A stretch of 64,000 nucleotides of DNA from positions 270,036,199 to 270,100,198 of the forward strand of contig CM053030.1 of the NCBI GenBank assembly GCA_028564925.1. Reading direction: 5' to 3'. The stretch comes from Lithobates sylvaticus. Its lineage: Eukaryota; Chordata; Amphibia; Anura; Ranidae. Made by a program: the position numbers and the translations under genes. This document shows, piece by piece, positions 49,501 through 59,607 of the stretch. Positions within the stretch are counted from its first letter, which is position 1; every line of letters begins with the position of its first letter. The notes under the pieces were generated by a model that was not told where the DNA came from, did not search any database, and was given only the letters and a program-made list of their open reading frames with translations.

Positions 49501-50421
49501 TTCCCCTGGTTCACTCCAGGGGAACACCCGTCTTTCTTTCGGACGTGGGCGGCGGACGGGGAACCCAGATGTGGCAGATTTGTCCAGGAGCAGGGACTGT
49601 TGCCCATAGAAACCCTGAGGGCTCAGTACGGCCCCTTCCTAATGGACGACTGGCGCCATAGGCAGCTCCAGCACTTCATAGCCAACCTTCCACACGGAGT
49701 TAGGTCACCCACCCAGGCCTCGCCATTTGAGCAGTTGTGCATGGCAGAGGAAGCCACTCCACACGCTATCTCAGTACTGTATGAATTGTTACAGGCACAG
49801 CAAGTGGAAGAGAAGCCAACCTTTATCAGAGACTGGGAGAGGGATCTTCAGCGCGTCTTCACGCAACCTCAGTTGGAGCACATGTATAAACTTACGCACT
49901 CCAGTACAGTAGACACAAAAATGCAGGAAAATAGTTATAAGCTTCTAACTAGATGGTACAGAGTGCCAACCAGGCTCACCAGGATGTACCCATCTTTGCC
50001 GGATACATGCTGGAGAGGTTGCGGTCTCAGAGGCACGTTCCTCCACATATGGTGGGAGTGCCCCGTCCTGAGACCCTTCTGGCGGGATATTCACGCTCAG
50101 ATTAAACAGATACTGGACCTGGAACTTCCGGATTCCCCACTGGAATCGCTGTTGCACTTCCCCACCATTCCTCTCAGCAGATATAGCAAATCTGTTTTAC
50201 CCCACCTGCTTAATGCGGCTAGGAGGCTGATTCCAATTCACTGGAAGACGCCCAGGACACCCACCCGAGCAGAATGGGTGAAGCTAGTCGATAATATCAT
50301 GGCCGCGGAGGAGTGGATGGCGAAGTGCAAAGATAGATACGAAAAGTTTTACGCCATCTGGGCTACATGGATACATTATACCTCCTCGGGACCCCCACCA
50401 TTGGGGACCCCTCCCACGTAA
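46597..50421 (+). CDS. L1 B ORF2 protein (APE endonuclease and reverse transcriptase)
   Basis: 1274 residues, similar in length to known L1 ORF2 proteins. Residues 1-235 are the APE-type endonuclease: SYNVRGLG at the start, QETHF (catalytic Glu 39), GGDFNVSPD, TRIDFLLL and SDHAPVSISL. The RT spans roughly 450-760: GKSPGPDGYTNTYYKKY, NYRPISLLNTDIKILAKILA, STDAEKAFDRVDW (motif A, first Asp near 608), NGTRQGCPLSPLVF (about 660) and YADDVLFY (motif C, 708-711). The C-terminal part has WMGRVSILKMNVLPRIL, the thumb-like region, and a cysteine-histidine motif CWRGCGLRGTFLHIWWEC near 1138-1158. The enzyme nicks target DNA and copies the RNA there. No stop or frame change is visible. L1/Tx1 group; closer placement needs a tree. 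Confidence 0.97.
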   Translation: MADLKVVSYNVRGLGSPAKRSKLWLEMKRMGAHFVFLQETHFHADSVPRLPTHLYKSWYLSNSPRPKSGGVAIAVHKHCPFIMEDQMLDPAGRYVFVKGTIYNQKYTLAALYAPNSKQLTFIDTTLETLASFREGQLILGGDFNVSPDPQIDTSQGRSTHSFAFLKHFKKSLQTHHLVDCWRVLHPSDRDYSYFSPTHGVYTRIDFLLLDQYSLDSLTKASIGSITISDHAPVSISLRPQFMEARTWNWRLNDGILDDVVALKGVLDTISLYFRENPPEEVSMGSVWEGHKAVVRGELISQGTRLKKAREGDMQKLLAKIRSAELVHKKKVTPSQTAELHSLRQELATLLDAKIKARLRHLSHKFYEFGNKCGRLLARALKRQKDAGHVHKLNTSTGEPVVHSSKIASMFRDFYAQLYNLPATLPRSSETQRNARIEQYLEEAQCPQLSASICAQLEDPITVAEIQAVIKDLPNGKSPGPDGYTNTYYKKYSGVLAGHMCKYFTALAQGMGMPSEALMAHITVLPKEGKDHTLPGNYRPISLLNTDIKILAKILANRLKPILPTVVGPDQTGFITGREARDNSNRALQLIHWVESQGVKHPCLLLSTDAEKAFDRVDWTYMKAVLKRLGLGPNMLTWISSLYSSPSAKVKVNGLLSDPFPIKNGTRQGCPLSPLVFALTLEPLLNRIRRNNNIKGFSVGPTEHKLSAYADDVLFYVADPLISLPSIMTELQEFNELSHFKINYNKSEILSLNIPSDLRTRLQAAFSFTWCPTSLKYLGIYLPKKCAQLYDCNYTPLLTTVKTDLKNWDKTAFSWMGRVSILKMNVLPRILFLLQMVPIALPKAFFSSLNSMFSQYIWSGKCPRLALRILQRPKAKGGLGVPVIRRYYEAVALQRILDWCHNVTHKLWVPLDRSLAGRNLAHAPWVPKEHRGLSTLVSPLASHALTIWDALNRGGRLARPTSPLAPLGGFPWFTPGEHPSFFRTWAADGEPRCGRFVQEQGLLPIETLRAQYGPFLMDDWRHRQLQHFIANLPHGVRSPTQASPFEQLCMAEEATPHAISVLYELLQAQQVEEKPTFIRDWERDLQRVFTQPQLEHMYKLTHSSTVDTKMQENSYKLLTRWYRVPTRLTRMYPSLPDTCWRGCGLRGTFLHIWWECPVLRPFWRDIHAQIKQILDLELPDSPLESLLHFPTIPLSRYSKSVLPHLLNAARRLIPIHWKTPRTPTRAEWVKLVDNIMAAEEWMAKCKDRYEKFYAIWATWIHYTSSGPPPLGTPPT

Positions 50422-50973
50422 AGAGACAGAAGCAGTAAGATAAGGGACACTAGGATGCCAGAGAGCGCTGGATGCCCCTCAGCAACTCAGATTAGAGTAG
50501 CATAGCAGCGGATGTGAACACCTCCCCCCCCCTTTTCTCTCCTCCCTCTCATTTTCTGCTAATCTATCTGCCTAACCTATCCCTTATTCTTTTCTCTCTC
50601 TTCTCGAAGCAGGTTCCCTCTACAGTATTTAAGCGTAGTAGGCAAAGGGGACTCCGGAACCGAGGCTTAAAGTCAGGTCTCCGATTGGAGAGCCACGTTT
50701 CTGACATGGTCCACCGGAGAGGCCAGGGATGGACTAAAGATGCTTGAACTCATACCACGGGTCTGATATGCTAATAAACACATCCCTGTGAACCGCCCCT
50801 GGTGGCCGGATAGTCACATGCAGTTCATGAACTACCCCTCGCTCCGAGTAAGATCCCTAATGGCTACACGATGCACTTGTTACCAATGGTTCCTGCTACC
50901 TGGCCTTTGTTTTGTTTGTTCTTTTTGCTCTGTATGTATGTTTACATGTTTATTTTCAAAATAAAGATTATAT
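50422..50973 (+). other. L1 B 3' untranslated region
   Basis: About 550 bases ending with AATAAAGATTATA. LINE A ends with the same AATAAAGATTATAT block followed by 14 A, whereas here the target duplication follows at once. Confidence 0.8.
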
Positions 50974-50987
50974 AACAAGGGGGGCAA
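50974..50987. repeat. Target duplication, 3' copy, of L1 B
   Basis: AACAAGGGGGGCAA, identical to 44760-44773; it is then continuous with the inner transposase site of the Tc1 right inverted repeat. Confidence 0.95.
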
Positions 50988-52967
50988 TCACTTTTTCACA
51001 CAGGGCCATGATGGTTTGGATTTTTTTCCACCTTTAATAATAAACACCTTCATTTACAAATTGCATTTTGTGTTTACTTGTGTTGTCCTTGACTATTGTT
51101 TAAATTGGTTTGATGTTCCGTAACACTTAAGTGTGACAAACATGCAAAGGAACAGGAAATGAAGAAGGGGGCAAACACTTTTTCACACCACTGTATATTC
51201 CTATGGATGTCACGTATATTTCTCACCGTACACTTTTGGAGACTTGGAATAGGGGCTTGCATTCATGGTTTGGTAGCATTAACTTACTGAAAATGTGCAT
51301 TCTACCTAAATTCCTTTTATTACTCCAAGCCCTACCAATTAGAATCCCTTTATCCTACTTTAAACAAGTTAACTCGCTCTTTATTAAGTTTGTGTGGGCG
51401 TACAAGAAGCAACGACTTTCTTTTAATTTAATGACCTTACCTAAGCAACATGGAGGCCTGGCCCTTCCGAATATCTTAGTATATTATCAAGCAATACAGG
51501 TAGGTAGAATCATTGATTGGTGCCATCATGGTCAATCTAAATTATGGACAATATATAGAACAAGCTCAAACACTCTTTCCACTTTCAAGGGCCTTATGGT
51601 GTTATGAACATCTTTAATCATCACTGAAAAGCCATCCTTTAATATTGACAACGCTTTGCATAGGCTTTGTAGCTATTAAAAGATACTCCCTCTCTTTCTT
51701 GGATTCTCTGTTGCTCCCCATTTTGGGGAACCCACAATTCTCTCCAGGTTCAGCAACTTATATTGCTCAGGTATAACCCAGGCATCTCACTTTCTAATAA
51801 ACGGCGGATGGCCCTCAATTGAGGAATTAATGAGTAAGGCCTCTTTAAACACTTCAGCTACGACATTTTTTGGACACTATACCTAAGCCTGGAAATTTTG
51901 CTCGCCCTTTGACGACGCTTGAGGAATATTGCTCTGGTGAAGGCAATATAACACAGGTTTTATCCAAAACATACTCCATGTTGAACTGCCCGGTAGCTCC
52001 ATCACATCCGCCGTTTTTGGACAAATGGGAACAGGACCTACAACGAAAATTGACACCGGCTCAAATTCAGAATATACTCAGACTTTCTCTGAAGTCTTCA
52101 GTCTGTACGAAAATTCAAGAATCTAATTATAAATTACTGATGAGATGGTATCTCACTCCCCACCTCTTGCATCAATACTATCCTGACACTATGGACCACT
52201 GCTGGAGATGTCAGGGAGACAGAGGTAAATTATTTCATATATTCTGGTCATGTCCTAAATTGACTCACTTCTGGACGACAGTCCAAGGAGTGACCCAAAA
52301 ATTTACGGAGTATAAGATTCCTGGTGATTTTTCTTACTGCAGGTTTTGAATATCCCTGTTAAATGCTATCAAAAATCAATTTTAAGACAAGTCCTGCATT
52401 CCACTTGGAAAAAACAAATACCGCCAACGGCGGCTGATTGGCTACGTAAGGTAGTAGATATTTGTGGAAAGGAGGACTTGCTAGCAGTTGAGAAACATAA
52501 ACAGGACAAATACTCCATGACTTAGAGTGCCTGGAAACAGTTCATCCTGTCTGAGGAGGGGGTAGCCCTCCTTGGACAGGAGAGTCATAAATGAATGCTA
52601 AGCCCTATATGCTATGGCTACCCAGAACCAGAGATACCCAATTCCCCTTTCCCCCTTTTTTTTTTTTTTTTTTGTCATTTATTTAGTTTTATTTATTTTT
52701 GTTTTTGGTAATAGTATAAAAGGAAACGAGTGATGTTAGGACTGTTACTTGAATTTCTTACATATCTCTTATAGGAAACAACAAGTGGCGGTGCCGGTCA
52801 GCGTTTGGCTTTATAAGCGACCTCACTGATCTGTGCCACCACATACTAGATGAATGAGGTTATATTTCAGTTGTAATTTGTATGTTGTATTTTACTTTTG
52901 TATTGTATCGACCTGATTTTGCTCGCTGGAGGCGTTAATAAAGATTATATTTGAAAAAAAAAAAAAA

Positions 52968-53119
52968 CATTGGTGCATGTATGCCCATTTTAGAAGTGGT
53001 GGGATAAAGGGCGGTATTCTAATGGTGGGCATACCCACCGATCAATCTATTTTTTTTCCATGCAGCCCACAGGCTGCATGAAAAAAGAACATTACAATAT
53101 ATGCCCAACAAGGACCAGC
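52968..53119. other. LINE A 3' flank
   Basis: Short unassigned stretch; a CAGCCCACAGGCTG palindrome lies at about 53064-53077. Confidence 0.4.
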
Positions 53120-53734
53120 ATACTGGTATGTTGCTGGACTTTGAGTGGTTATACCAGAATGATACCTGCAGGTTTAGGTATCATATTGATATCATTCTTT
53201 TCAGCCAGCAGTCAGCTTTCATGTAAAAGCAATCCTATCGGCTAATTAGCCTCTAGACTGCTTTTACAAGCAGTGGAAGGGAACACCCACCCCTCCCATC
53301 ATCTTCCATGGTTTTCTCAGGATCTCCTGTCCCAACAGGGAACCCGAGAATGCAGTCGGTGGTTCTACCAGCTGACCATAGAGCTGATCAGAGACCAGAA
53401 TGGCTCCAATAATCTCTATGGCCTAAGAAACCGGAAGCTATGAGCATTTCATGATTCGGTTTTGCCGTATATAAACAGCGCCATTGGGATATTGGGAAAG
53501 CATTTTATCACACCGATCTTGGTGTGGTCAGATGCTTTGAGGGCAGAGGAGAGATCTAGGGTCTAATAGACCCCAATCTTTTCAAAAAAAGAGTACATGT
53601 CACTGCCTATTGCTATCAAAGGGGATATTTACATTCCCTGAGATAACAATAAAAAAAAAATGAAAGAAACAGTTTTAAAATAAAATAAAAACGCTTTGCT
53701 CACGTGCAAAGGCGAATGCAAGCGTCTGTGGGAA
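53120..53734. mobile_element. Fragment related to the 27335-28494 TTAA element
   Basis: It shares ATACCAGAATGATACCTGCAGG-like and GGGTCTAATAGACCCC hairpins, GGATATTTACATTCCCTGAGA and an A-rich tail with 27335-28494. Ends are lost where the E palindrome material begins. Confidence 0.55.
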
Positions 53735-53983
53735 ATAAGGAAACCAGACTACATACGGATTGAAAATTAAGGTCAGAAGCACTAGAAAGATCAGACCGAG
53801 AAGTACGAGAAGTACCCACACAGACCTGCTCCAAGGTTACACCTTATGAGGGGATCCACCACCAAGAGCCCCATAACCACTAATTATAAAAAGAACTCGC
53901 CAATAAAACAATAGAGCTAGATTCGGTGCATGGGCTGATGGGATACATAAGGGGACGTACTAACGATATATTGTAAGTATTAA

Positions 53984-54402
53984 AGTGGGGTGCCCCCTAA
54001 AAAAAAAATGTAAAAGTCAGCAGCTACAAATACTGCAGCTGCTGACTTTAAATAATCGGACACTTACTTGTCCCAGGGTCCAGCGATGCAGGGGAACGAA
54101 GCCTCCCCTCGTTCCCCGCTCCGCTCGCGGCGCCGGCATTCTTACTGTGGGCACCGGGCTGTGGCTTACTGTGGGCACCCGGACGCCGCTCAGTTATCTG
54201 GGACACGTGACAGGTACCAGATGATTGTGCAGCGCCAAGGGGAAGTGATGTCAGTGCCCGGGCACTGAAGGAGGCAGACTACGAGGGACCCCATAGCAAC
54301 AGGCATTTAGAGGTGAGTAAATTATTGTTTTCCCAATTATTTAATTTATTTATTTTTTATGATTTTTAAGCTATTTTTTTTTTTTTTGGTCGAAACACCA
54401 CT
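53984..54402 (+). mobile_element. TTAA-flanked MITE (419 bp), left arm of the palindrome
   Basis: TTAA at 53980-53983 and 54403-54406; ends AGTGGGG and ACCACT. It has an internal deletion relative to the right-arm copy. Related to 41392-41848. Confidence 0.85.
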
Positions 54403-54409
54403 TTAAGGT

Positions 54410-54960
54410 CCTGATGTACACATGGACCAACCACTATCAAAGCCAGAAAATATCTGGTCTAAGTAGAAAGATAGTCTGTGATATAAACAAAAGGAAAACA
54501 ATTTATAAGTATAATTCTGCACATTAAAGGTTTAGGGACAAATATTATATCAATGTCCCCTAAGGGAAATGTGTACTGACCTGTATAAAGTTGCATCCCT
54601 CTGTGAGCCCGGAACCTGTGTCCTCACACTAGCTCAATGGGGGTCTGATTCAGACCGCTATTTAAGCTCCCCAACCACCACAGCATCAGAGCATGCCGCC
54701 AAGCTTGGCAGCGTCTGACGTCATTGGGGTCAGCCCGTCCACACTGAGGGAGTGCAGGGGTCCGCGCACTCACGCACAGTGTACCCGCCCATTGAGGCCG
54801 TGCAAAGTTGGTCAGGTGATACACCCGGCCCACACCACGTAGGCGCATCATGGCCGGAGTGCACCATCTGACGGACCACCTACGGGTCTCTATATATGCT
54901 GGTTACCCCTGCAGGGGTAGTGAAGTCTTTTAAGTGGGGGACCTTAAGGGGCAGCACCAA
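54410..54960 (-). mobile_element. Element E 5' region, inverted copy
   Basis: Read on the minus strand, it carries the CGGGTGTATCACCTGACC-like promoter block, GTGTGGACGGGCTGACCCC, GAGCTTAAATAG, a donor ACAG|GTCAGT and an acceptor-like CAC-AG. It mirrors 57120-57640. Confidence 0.7.
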
Positions 54961-55869
54961 GTCAACTGATTGCAAGAGCACCAACGTCACCATTCACTGA
55001 ACTTTTTTGTCCTCTCTTTTGTTTTTTCTTCTTTTTTTCATCACACTTTTTGCATAATAACTACCTGGAGTGGTTATCTGACTTTTTATTATTATTTGTA
55101 ATAGTGTATTAATTAAGCTATTAACACATGGGACTGATCATATATTTTTCTTAATATTATTATCATTATCACTTTATGGAATGTCATGGTACTACTAGTA
55201 CACTGATTCACAAATAGTTTTTTCAGTGTGTCTGGTTCAAATTTTTTATTTATTTTTTGGCATTCTATGTAGTTGGTATACCATACACATGCACATTTTT
55301 TGGTATCTATATACTGGTAATTTGTTTATAGGATTGCACTACTTCACCTGCAGGTGGTGTCAGGTGCACACTCCTTGTACTGAAGTGTGAGGTCATTACC
55401 TGTTAATTTCATACCTTATACACTGTGTGTTAGGTGTTACTATTAGGCTAATAGGTGGATTTTATTCATCATCTAAGAGGCCTATCTTTGTTATTATTTT
55501 TTCACTTATTGTGTGTTGCAACTAGTCTTTTACTTATTTACTCATTTACTTACTAATACTAATAGGGAGTGCCATTATTCCCACTTATCAATTTAACTTA
55601 TCTTTCTACTTAGACCAGATATTTTCTGGCTTTGATAGTGGTTGGTCCATGTGTACATCACGACCTTATTACTTACAATATATCGTTAGTACATCACCTT
55701 ATGTATCCCATCAGCCCATGCACCAAATCTAGCTCTATTGTTTTATTGGGGAGTTCTTTTTATAATTAGTGGTTATGGGGCTCTTGGTGGTGGATCCCCT
55801 CATAAGGTGTAACCTTGGATCAGGTCTGTGTGGGTACTTCTCGGTCTGATCTTTCTAGTGCTTCTGACC

Positions 55870-56249
55870 TTAATTTTCAATCCGTATGTAGTCTGGTTTC
55901 CTTATTTCCCATTTCTCCCTGTTCCCTTCCCTAGTGGTTTCTTCCCTTCCTTGCCCCCCCCCTTTCCCCCCTCCCCCCTGTTGCTCAAATCCCTCCCCCT
56001 TTTCCTTTCCCTTGTCAACCCACCTTCTCCTTTCTCCCCTCCTCTCCTTTCCCTCTTCCAACCCTCCCTTTCCTTTCCCATCCTCTTTTGCTTTTCTTCC
56101 CTCCTTTTCCCCTCTCTTCCCTTCGCGTCCCCTTTATATCCCCTTCCTTTTTCTCATTATTCCCTTCTGGTCTCTCTTTCTCTTCAAGTTTTTCCTTCCC
56201 CCTATCTCTCACCAACTTTTCTTTTGTATCCTTGCCTACCCTATACTCG
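55870..56249 (+). repeat. Palindrome spacer with polypyrimidine tract
   Basis: The single-copy centre of the palindrome. 55905-56235 is almost pure C/T and matches the tract of element E copy 1 in position. The lysine/glutamate/arginine-rich ORF on the opposite strand is a composition artefact. Confidence 0.85.
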
Positions 56250-57533
56250 GTCAGAAGCACTAGAAAGATCAGACCGAGAAGTACCCACACAGACCTGATC
56301 CAAGGTTACACCTTATGAGGGGATCCACCACCAAGAGCCCCATAACCACTAATTATAAAAAGAACTCCCCAATAAAACAATAGAGCTAGATTTAGTGCAT
56401 GGGCTGATGGGATACATAAGGGGATGTACTAACGATATATTGTTAGTAATAAGGTCCTGATGTACACATGGACCAACCACTATCAAAGCCAGAAAATATC
56501 TGGTCTAAGTAGAAAGATAAGTTAAATTGATAAGTGGGGATAATGGCACTCCCTATTAGTATTAGTAAGTAAATGAGTAAATAAGTAAAAGACTAGTTGC
56601 AACACACAATAAGTGAAAAAATAATAACAAAGATAGGCCTCTTAGATGATGAATAAAATCCACCTATCAGCCTAATAGTAACACCTAACACACAGTGTAT
56701 AAGGTATGAAATGAACAGGTAATGACCTCACACTTCAGTACAAGGAGTGTGCACCTGACACCACCTGCAGGTGAAGTAGTGCAATCCTATAAACAAATTA
56801 CCAGTATATAGATACCAAAAAATGTGCATGTGTATGGTATACCAACTACATAGAATGCCAAAAAAAAATAAAAAATTTGAACCAGACACACTGAAAAAAC
56901 TATTTGTGAATCAGTGTACTAGTAGTACCATGACATTCCATAAAGTGATAATGATAATAATATTAAGAAAAATATATGATCAGTCCCATGTGTTAATAGC
57001 TTAATTCATACACTATTACAAATAATAATAAAAAGTCAGATAACCACTCCAGGTAGTTATTATGCAAAAAGTGTGATGAAAAAGAAGAAAAAACAAAAGA
57101 GAGAACAAAAAAGTTCAGTGAATGGTGACGTTGGTGCTGTTGCAATCAGGTGACTTGGTGCTGCCCCTTAAGGTCCCCCACTCAAAAGACTTCACTACCC
57201 CTGCAGGGGTAACCAGCATATATAGAGACCCGTAGGTGGTCCGTCAGATGGTGCACTCCGGCCATGATGCGCCTACGTGGTGTGGGCCGGGTGTATCACC
57301 TGACCCACTTTGCACGGCCTCAATGGGCGGGTACACTGTGCGTGAGTGCGCGGACCCCCGCACTCCCTCAGTGTGGACGGGCTGACCCCATGACGTCAGA
57401 CGCCGCCAAGCTTGGCGGCATGCTCTGATGCTGTGGTGGTTGGGGAGCTTAAATAGTGGTCTGAATCAGACCCCCATTGAGCAAGTGTGAGGACACAGGT
57501 TCCGGGCTCACAGAGGGATGCAACTTTATACAG

Positions 57534-57638
57534 GTCAGTACATATTTCCCTTAGGGGACATTGATATAATATTTGGCCCTAAACCTTTAATGTGCAGAAT
57601 TATACTTATAAATTGTTTTCCTTTTGTTTATATTACAG
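57534..57638 (+). other. Possible intron in element E copy 2
   Basis: Donor CAG|GTCAGT and acceptor TATTACAG|, 105 bases; same place as in copy 1 (37123-37223). Confidence 0.4.
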
Positions 57639-57707
57639 TCTTTCTACTTAGACCAGATATTTTCTGGCTTTGATAGTGGTTGGTCCATATGTACATCAGG
57701 ACCTTAA

Positions 57708-58150
57708 AGTGGTGTTTCCACCAAAAAAGAAAAAATTGCTTAAAAATCATAAAAAATTAATAAATTAAATAAAAATTTTTACTCACCTCTAAATGCCTGT
57801 TGCTATGGGGTCCCTCTTAGTCTGCCTCCTTCAGTGCCCGGGCACTGACATCACTTCCCCTTGGCGCTGCACAATCATCTGGAACCTGTCACGTGTCCCA
57901 GATGACTGTGCGGCATATCACGGCGCATGGCGCCGCTCGCACATGCGCAGTGGGTGCCCTGCTGTGAAGCCACAGCCGGGTGCCCACAGTAAGCATGCCG
58001 GCGCCGCGAGCGGAGCGGGGAACGAGGGGAGGCTTCGTTCCCCTGCATCGCTGGACCCTGGGACAAGTAAGTGTCCGATTATTTAAAGCCAGCAGCTGCA
58101 GTATTTGTAGCTGCTGACTTTTACATTTTTTTTTTAGGGGGCACCCCACT
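57708..58150 (-). mobile_element. TTAA-flanked MITE (443 bp), right arm of the palindrome
   Basis: TTAA at 57704-57707 and 58151-58154. It is the mirror of 53984-54402 at the same site in the arm, with a longer GC-rich middle. The same site is empty in the inner blocks (about 55665 and 56452). Confidence 0.85.
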
Positions 58151-58285
58151 TTAATACTTACAATATATCGTTAGTACGTCCCCTTATGTATCCCATCAGC
58201 CCATGCACCGAATCTAGCTCTATTGTTTTGTTGGCGAGTTCTTTTTTTAATTAGTGGTTATGGGGCTCTTGGTGGTGGATCCCCC

Positions 58286-58461
58286 AGATCTCACCAGATT
58301 TGTTTGCGCGTCCGCTAGCTGATGACATTTTTCACAGAATTTTCATGATCATCCAAGCGTGGTTTCAGAATTTGCGAGCCAGCGCCAATCTTGTCCACAC
58401 TAGAGAGGATTTTCAGTTCTGGGTGTCTTTGAGGATTTATGCTTACCAGGACTCAAAACAA
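58286..58461 (-). mobile_element. Retroviral leader segment, inverted
   Basis: 176 bases that are the reverse complement of 60725-60899 with about two differences, and related to 4870-5010. It is a piece of the retrovirus family's untranslated leader sitting inside element E. Confidence 0.9.
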
Positions 58462-58727
58462 GGGTTCCTTACCATGTCATTATTTTGACGTGGATATATT
58501 ACTGTATTACCTTATTTAAACCCAATTTTATATTTATAACATCAGAGCCTGTCCTACACAATCCCCCACATCTGCCGCAGGGGGGATTTGCTGGGTTCCA
58601 TGATCCTTTGCCTCCGCCTGTATTGGTGAGCCAGTCTTCTTTTGATAATAACTTGTATTACCTGTTGTATAAACTGTTTTGCTGTATCTACGTTGTATAT
58701 AAAATTATGATTTACCCTTAGACCATA

Positions 58728-58765
58728 CTCCTGATGAAGCGGTTCAGACCGCAAAACCGGTAGAG
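58728..58765 (+). ncRNA. Hammerhead-like ribozyme motif, copy 2 of element E
   Basis: CTC/GAG can form stem I (58728-58730, 58763-58765). CTGATGA at 58731-58737 matches the core exactly. Stem II is GCGGT-TCAG-ACCGC (58739-58752), followed by AAAA, a self-complementary ACCGGT (58756-58761) and the step TA|GAG. The paired stem II is kept here. The usual GAAA reads AAAA, which would fit decay of a CpG. Confidence 0.4.
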
Positions 58766-59238
58766 GAACCGCCCCCTACGACTGCTCAACACCAATCTTG
58801 CGGGGAAACCCGATGTAAATTTGTCTTGACATGTTATGTTGTGGTGCGGTTAATATTATTTTAATCTGATTTTTTAATCTGAATTTGTTTGTACAGATGT
58901 ACATATTTTATTCATATTCTTTTTTTTCCATTAAATATATTTTGTATTTTTTCTACCTATGATGATTTATTTGACTCAATACCTAGTACCGAGATAGTCC
59001 ACCCACCAAATTCTTGTGGGTATAGTTATTTATGATGCAGAATCAGCAACTGTAACAATAACTTCATGACCCCTTGTTTCCAAAACTATTGATATGGATG
59101 ATGGTACTCCAAATCTTTTCATTATATTTTTTTTTATTTGAGGCTATACTCACATCATTGCCATGTGACAAAAAAAAAAATATTCAATGGGCTCAACATG
59201 CTTCTCAGCAATTTCCTTGGGGTGGCTACAGTACTTCC

Positions 59239-59260
59239 TGGGGGGGGGGGGGGGGGGGGG
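59239..59260 (+). repeat. Poly(G) run
   Basis: About 21 consecutive G; a G-quadruplex former and a sequencing-sensitive spot. Confidence 0.9.
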
Positions 59261-59279
59261 TTGTACTGCCATTTTAGCA

Positions 59280-59604
59280 CCTCAAAAAATGAGAGACTAA
59301 ATGCTGCGTAAATTCCAGAAAATGTACCCTAGTTTGTAGACGCTATAAATTTTGCACAAACCAATAAATATACGCTTAGGCAATTTTTTTTACCAAAGAC
59401 ATGTGGCTGAATACATTTTGGCCTAAATGTTTGACTAAAATTAAGTTTATTGGATTTTTTATAACAAAAAATAGAAAATATCTATTCCCATTTATATCCC
59501 AAAAAAATAAAAACCACAGAGGCAATCAAATACCATCAAAAGAAAGCTCTATTTGTGGGAAAAAAAAAGGACGCAAATTTTGTTTGGGTACAACATTGCA
59601 TGAC
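59280..59604. mobile_element. Fragment related to the TTAA element at 10966-11708
   Basis: It shares the CGCTATAAATTTTGCACAAACC block, the AGAAAGCTCTATTTGTGGGAAAA block and the TTTGTTTGGG block with 11320-11620. Both ends are missing. Confidence 0.75.
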
Positions 59605-59607
59605 TAC

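Larger units (their letters stand above)
44774..50973 (+). mobile_element. L1 B: full-length L1-type retrotransposon, both ORFs open
   Basis: It is 6.2 kb long, with a short leader (44774-44887), ORF1 (44888-46030), a spacer of 566 bp, ORF2 (46597-50421) and a 3' region of about 550 bp ending AATAAAGATTATA with no poly(A) run. A 14-15-bp target duplication flanks it. On the bottom strand the first nick falls at TGTT|AAAA, close to the TTTT|AA preference known for L1 endonucleases. Intact ORFs and exact duplications point to a recent insertion, the youngest layer of the nest. Confidence 0.95.
53735..58284. repeat. Large palindrome built from element E, arms of about 2.0 kb
   Basis: 53857-55869 is the reverse complement of 56250-58284, with a spacer of about 380 bp (55870-56249). 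Excluding the MITE in each arm, the arms are 1594 and 1592 bp. Reading inward on each side: a GGGGATCCACCACCAAGAGCC block, a TTAA MITE, an ATGTACACATGGACCAACCAC block, promoter-like CpG-rich sequence, then a 600-bp AT-rich block and a second copy of the first block without the MITE. Only small differences are visible between the arms. 53735-53856 is a further inverted copy of 55800-55905. Confidence 0.93.
57120..59095 (+). mobile_element. Element E copy 2, with a replaced centre
   Basis: Its 5' part is the right palindrome arm (57120-58284). The pyrimidine tract expected after GGTGGATCC is absent. In its place is a 176-bp segment of retroviral leader (58286-58461). The unit then continues with GGGTTCCTTACCATGTCAT, the CCTCCGCCTGTATTGGTGAGCCAG block, a hammerhead-like motif and the same 3' end as copy 1. 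Confidence 0.65.

Noticed and set aside
53735-58284. Palindrome as a replication origin or centromeric unit
   Set aside because: It is fully explained by inverted copies of element E; nothing points to such a role.
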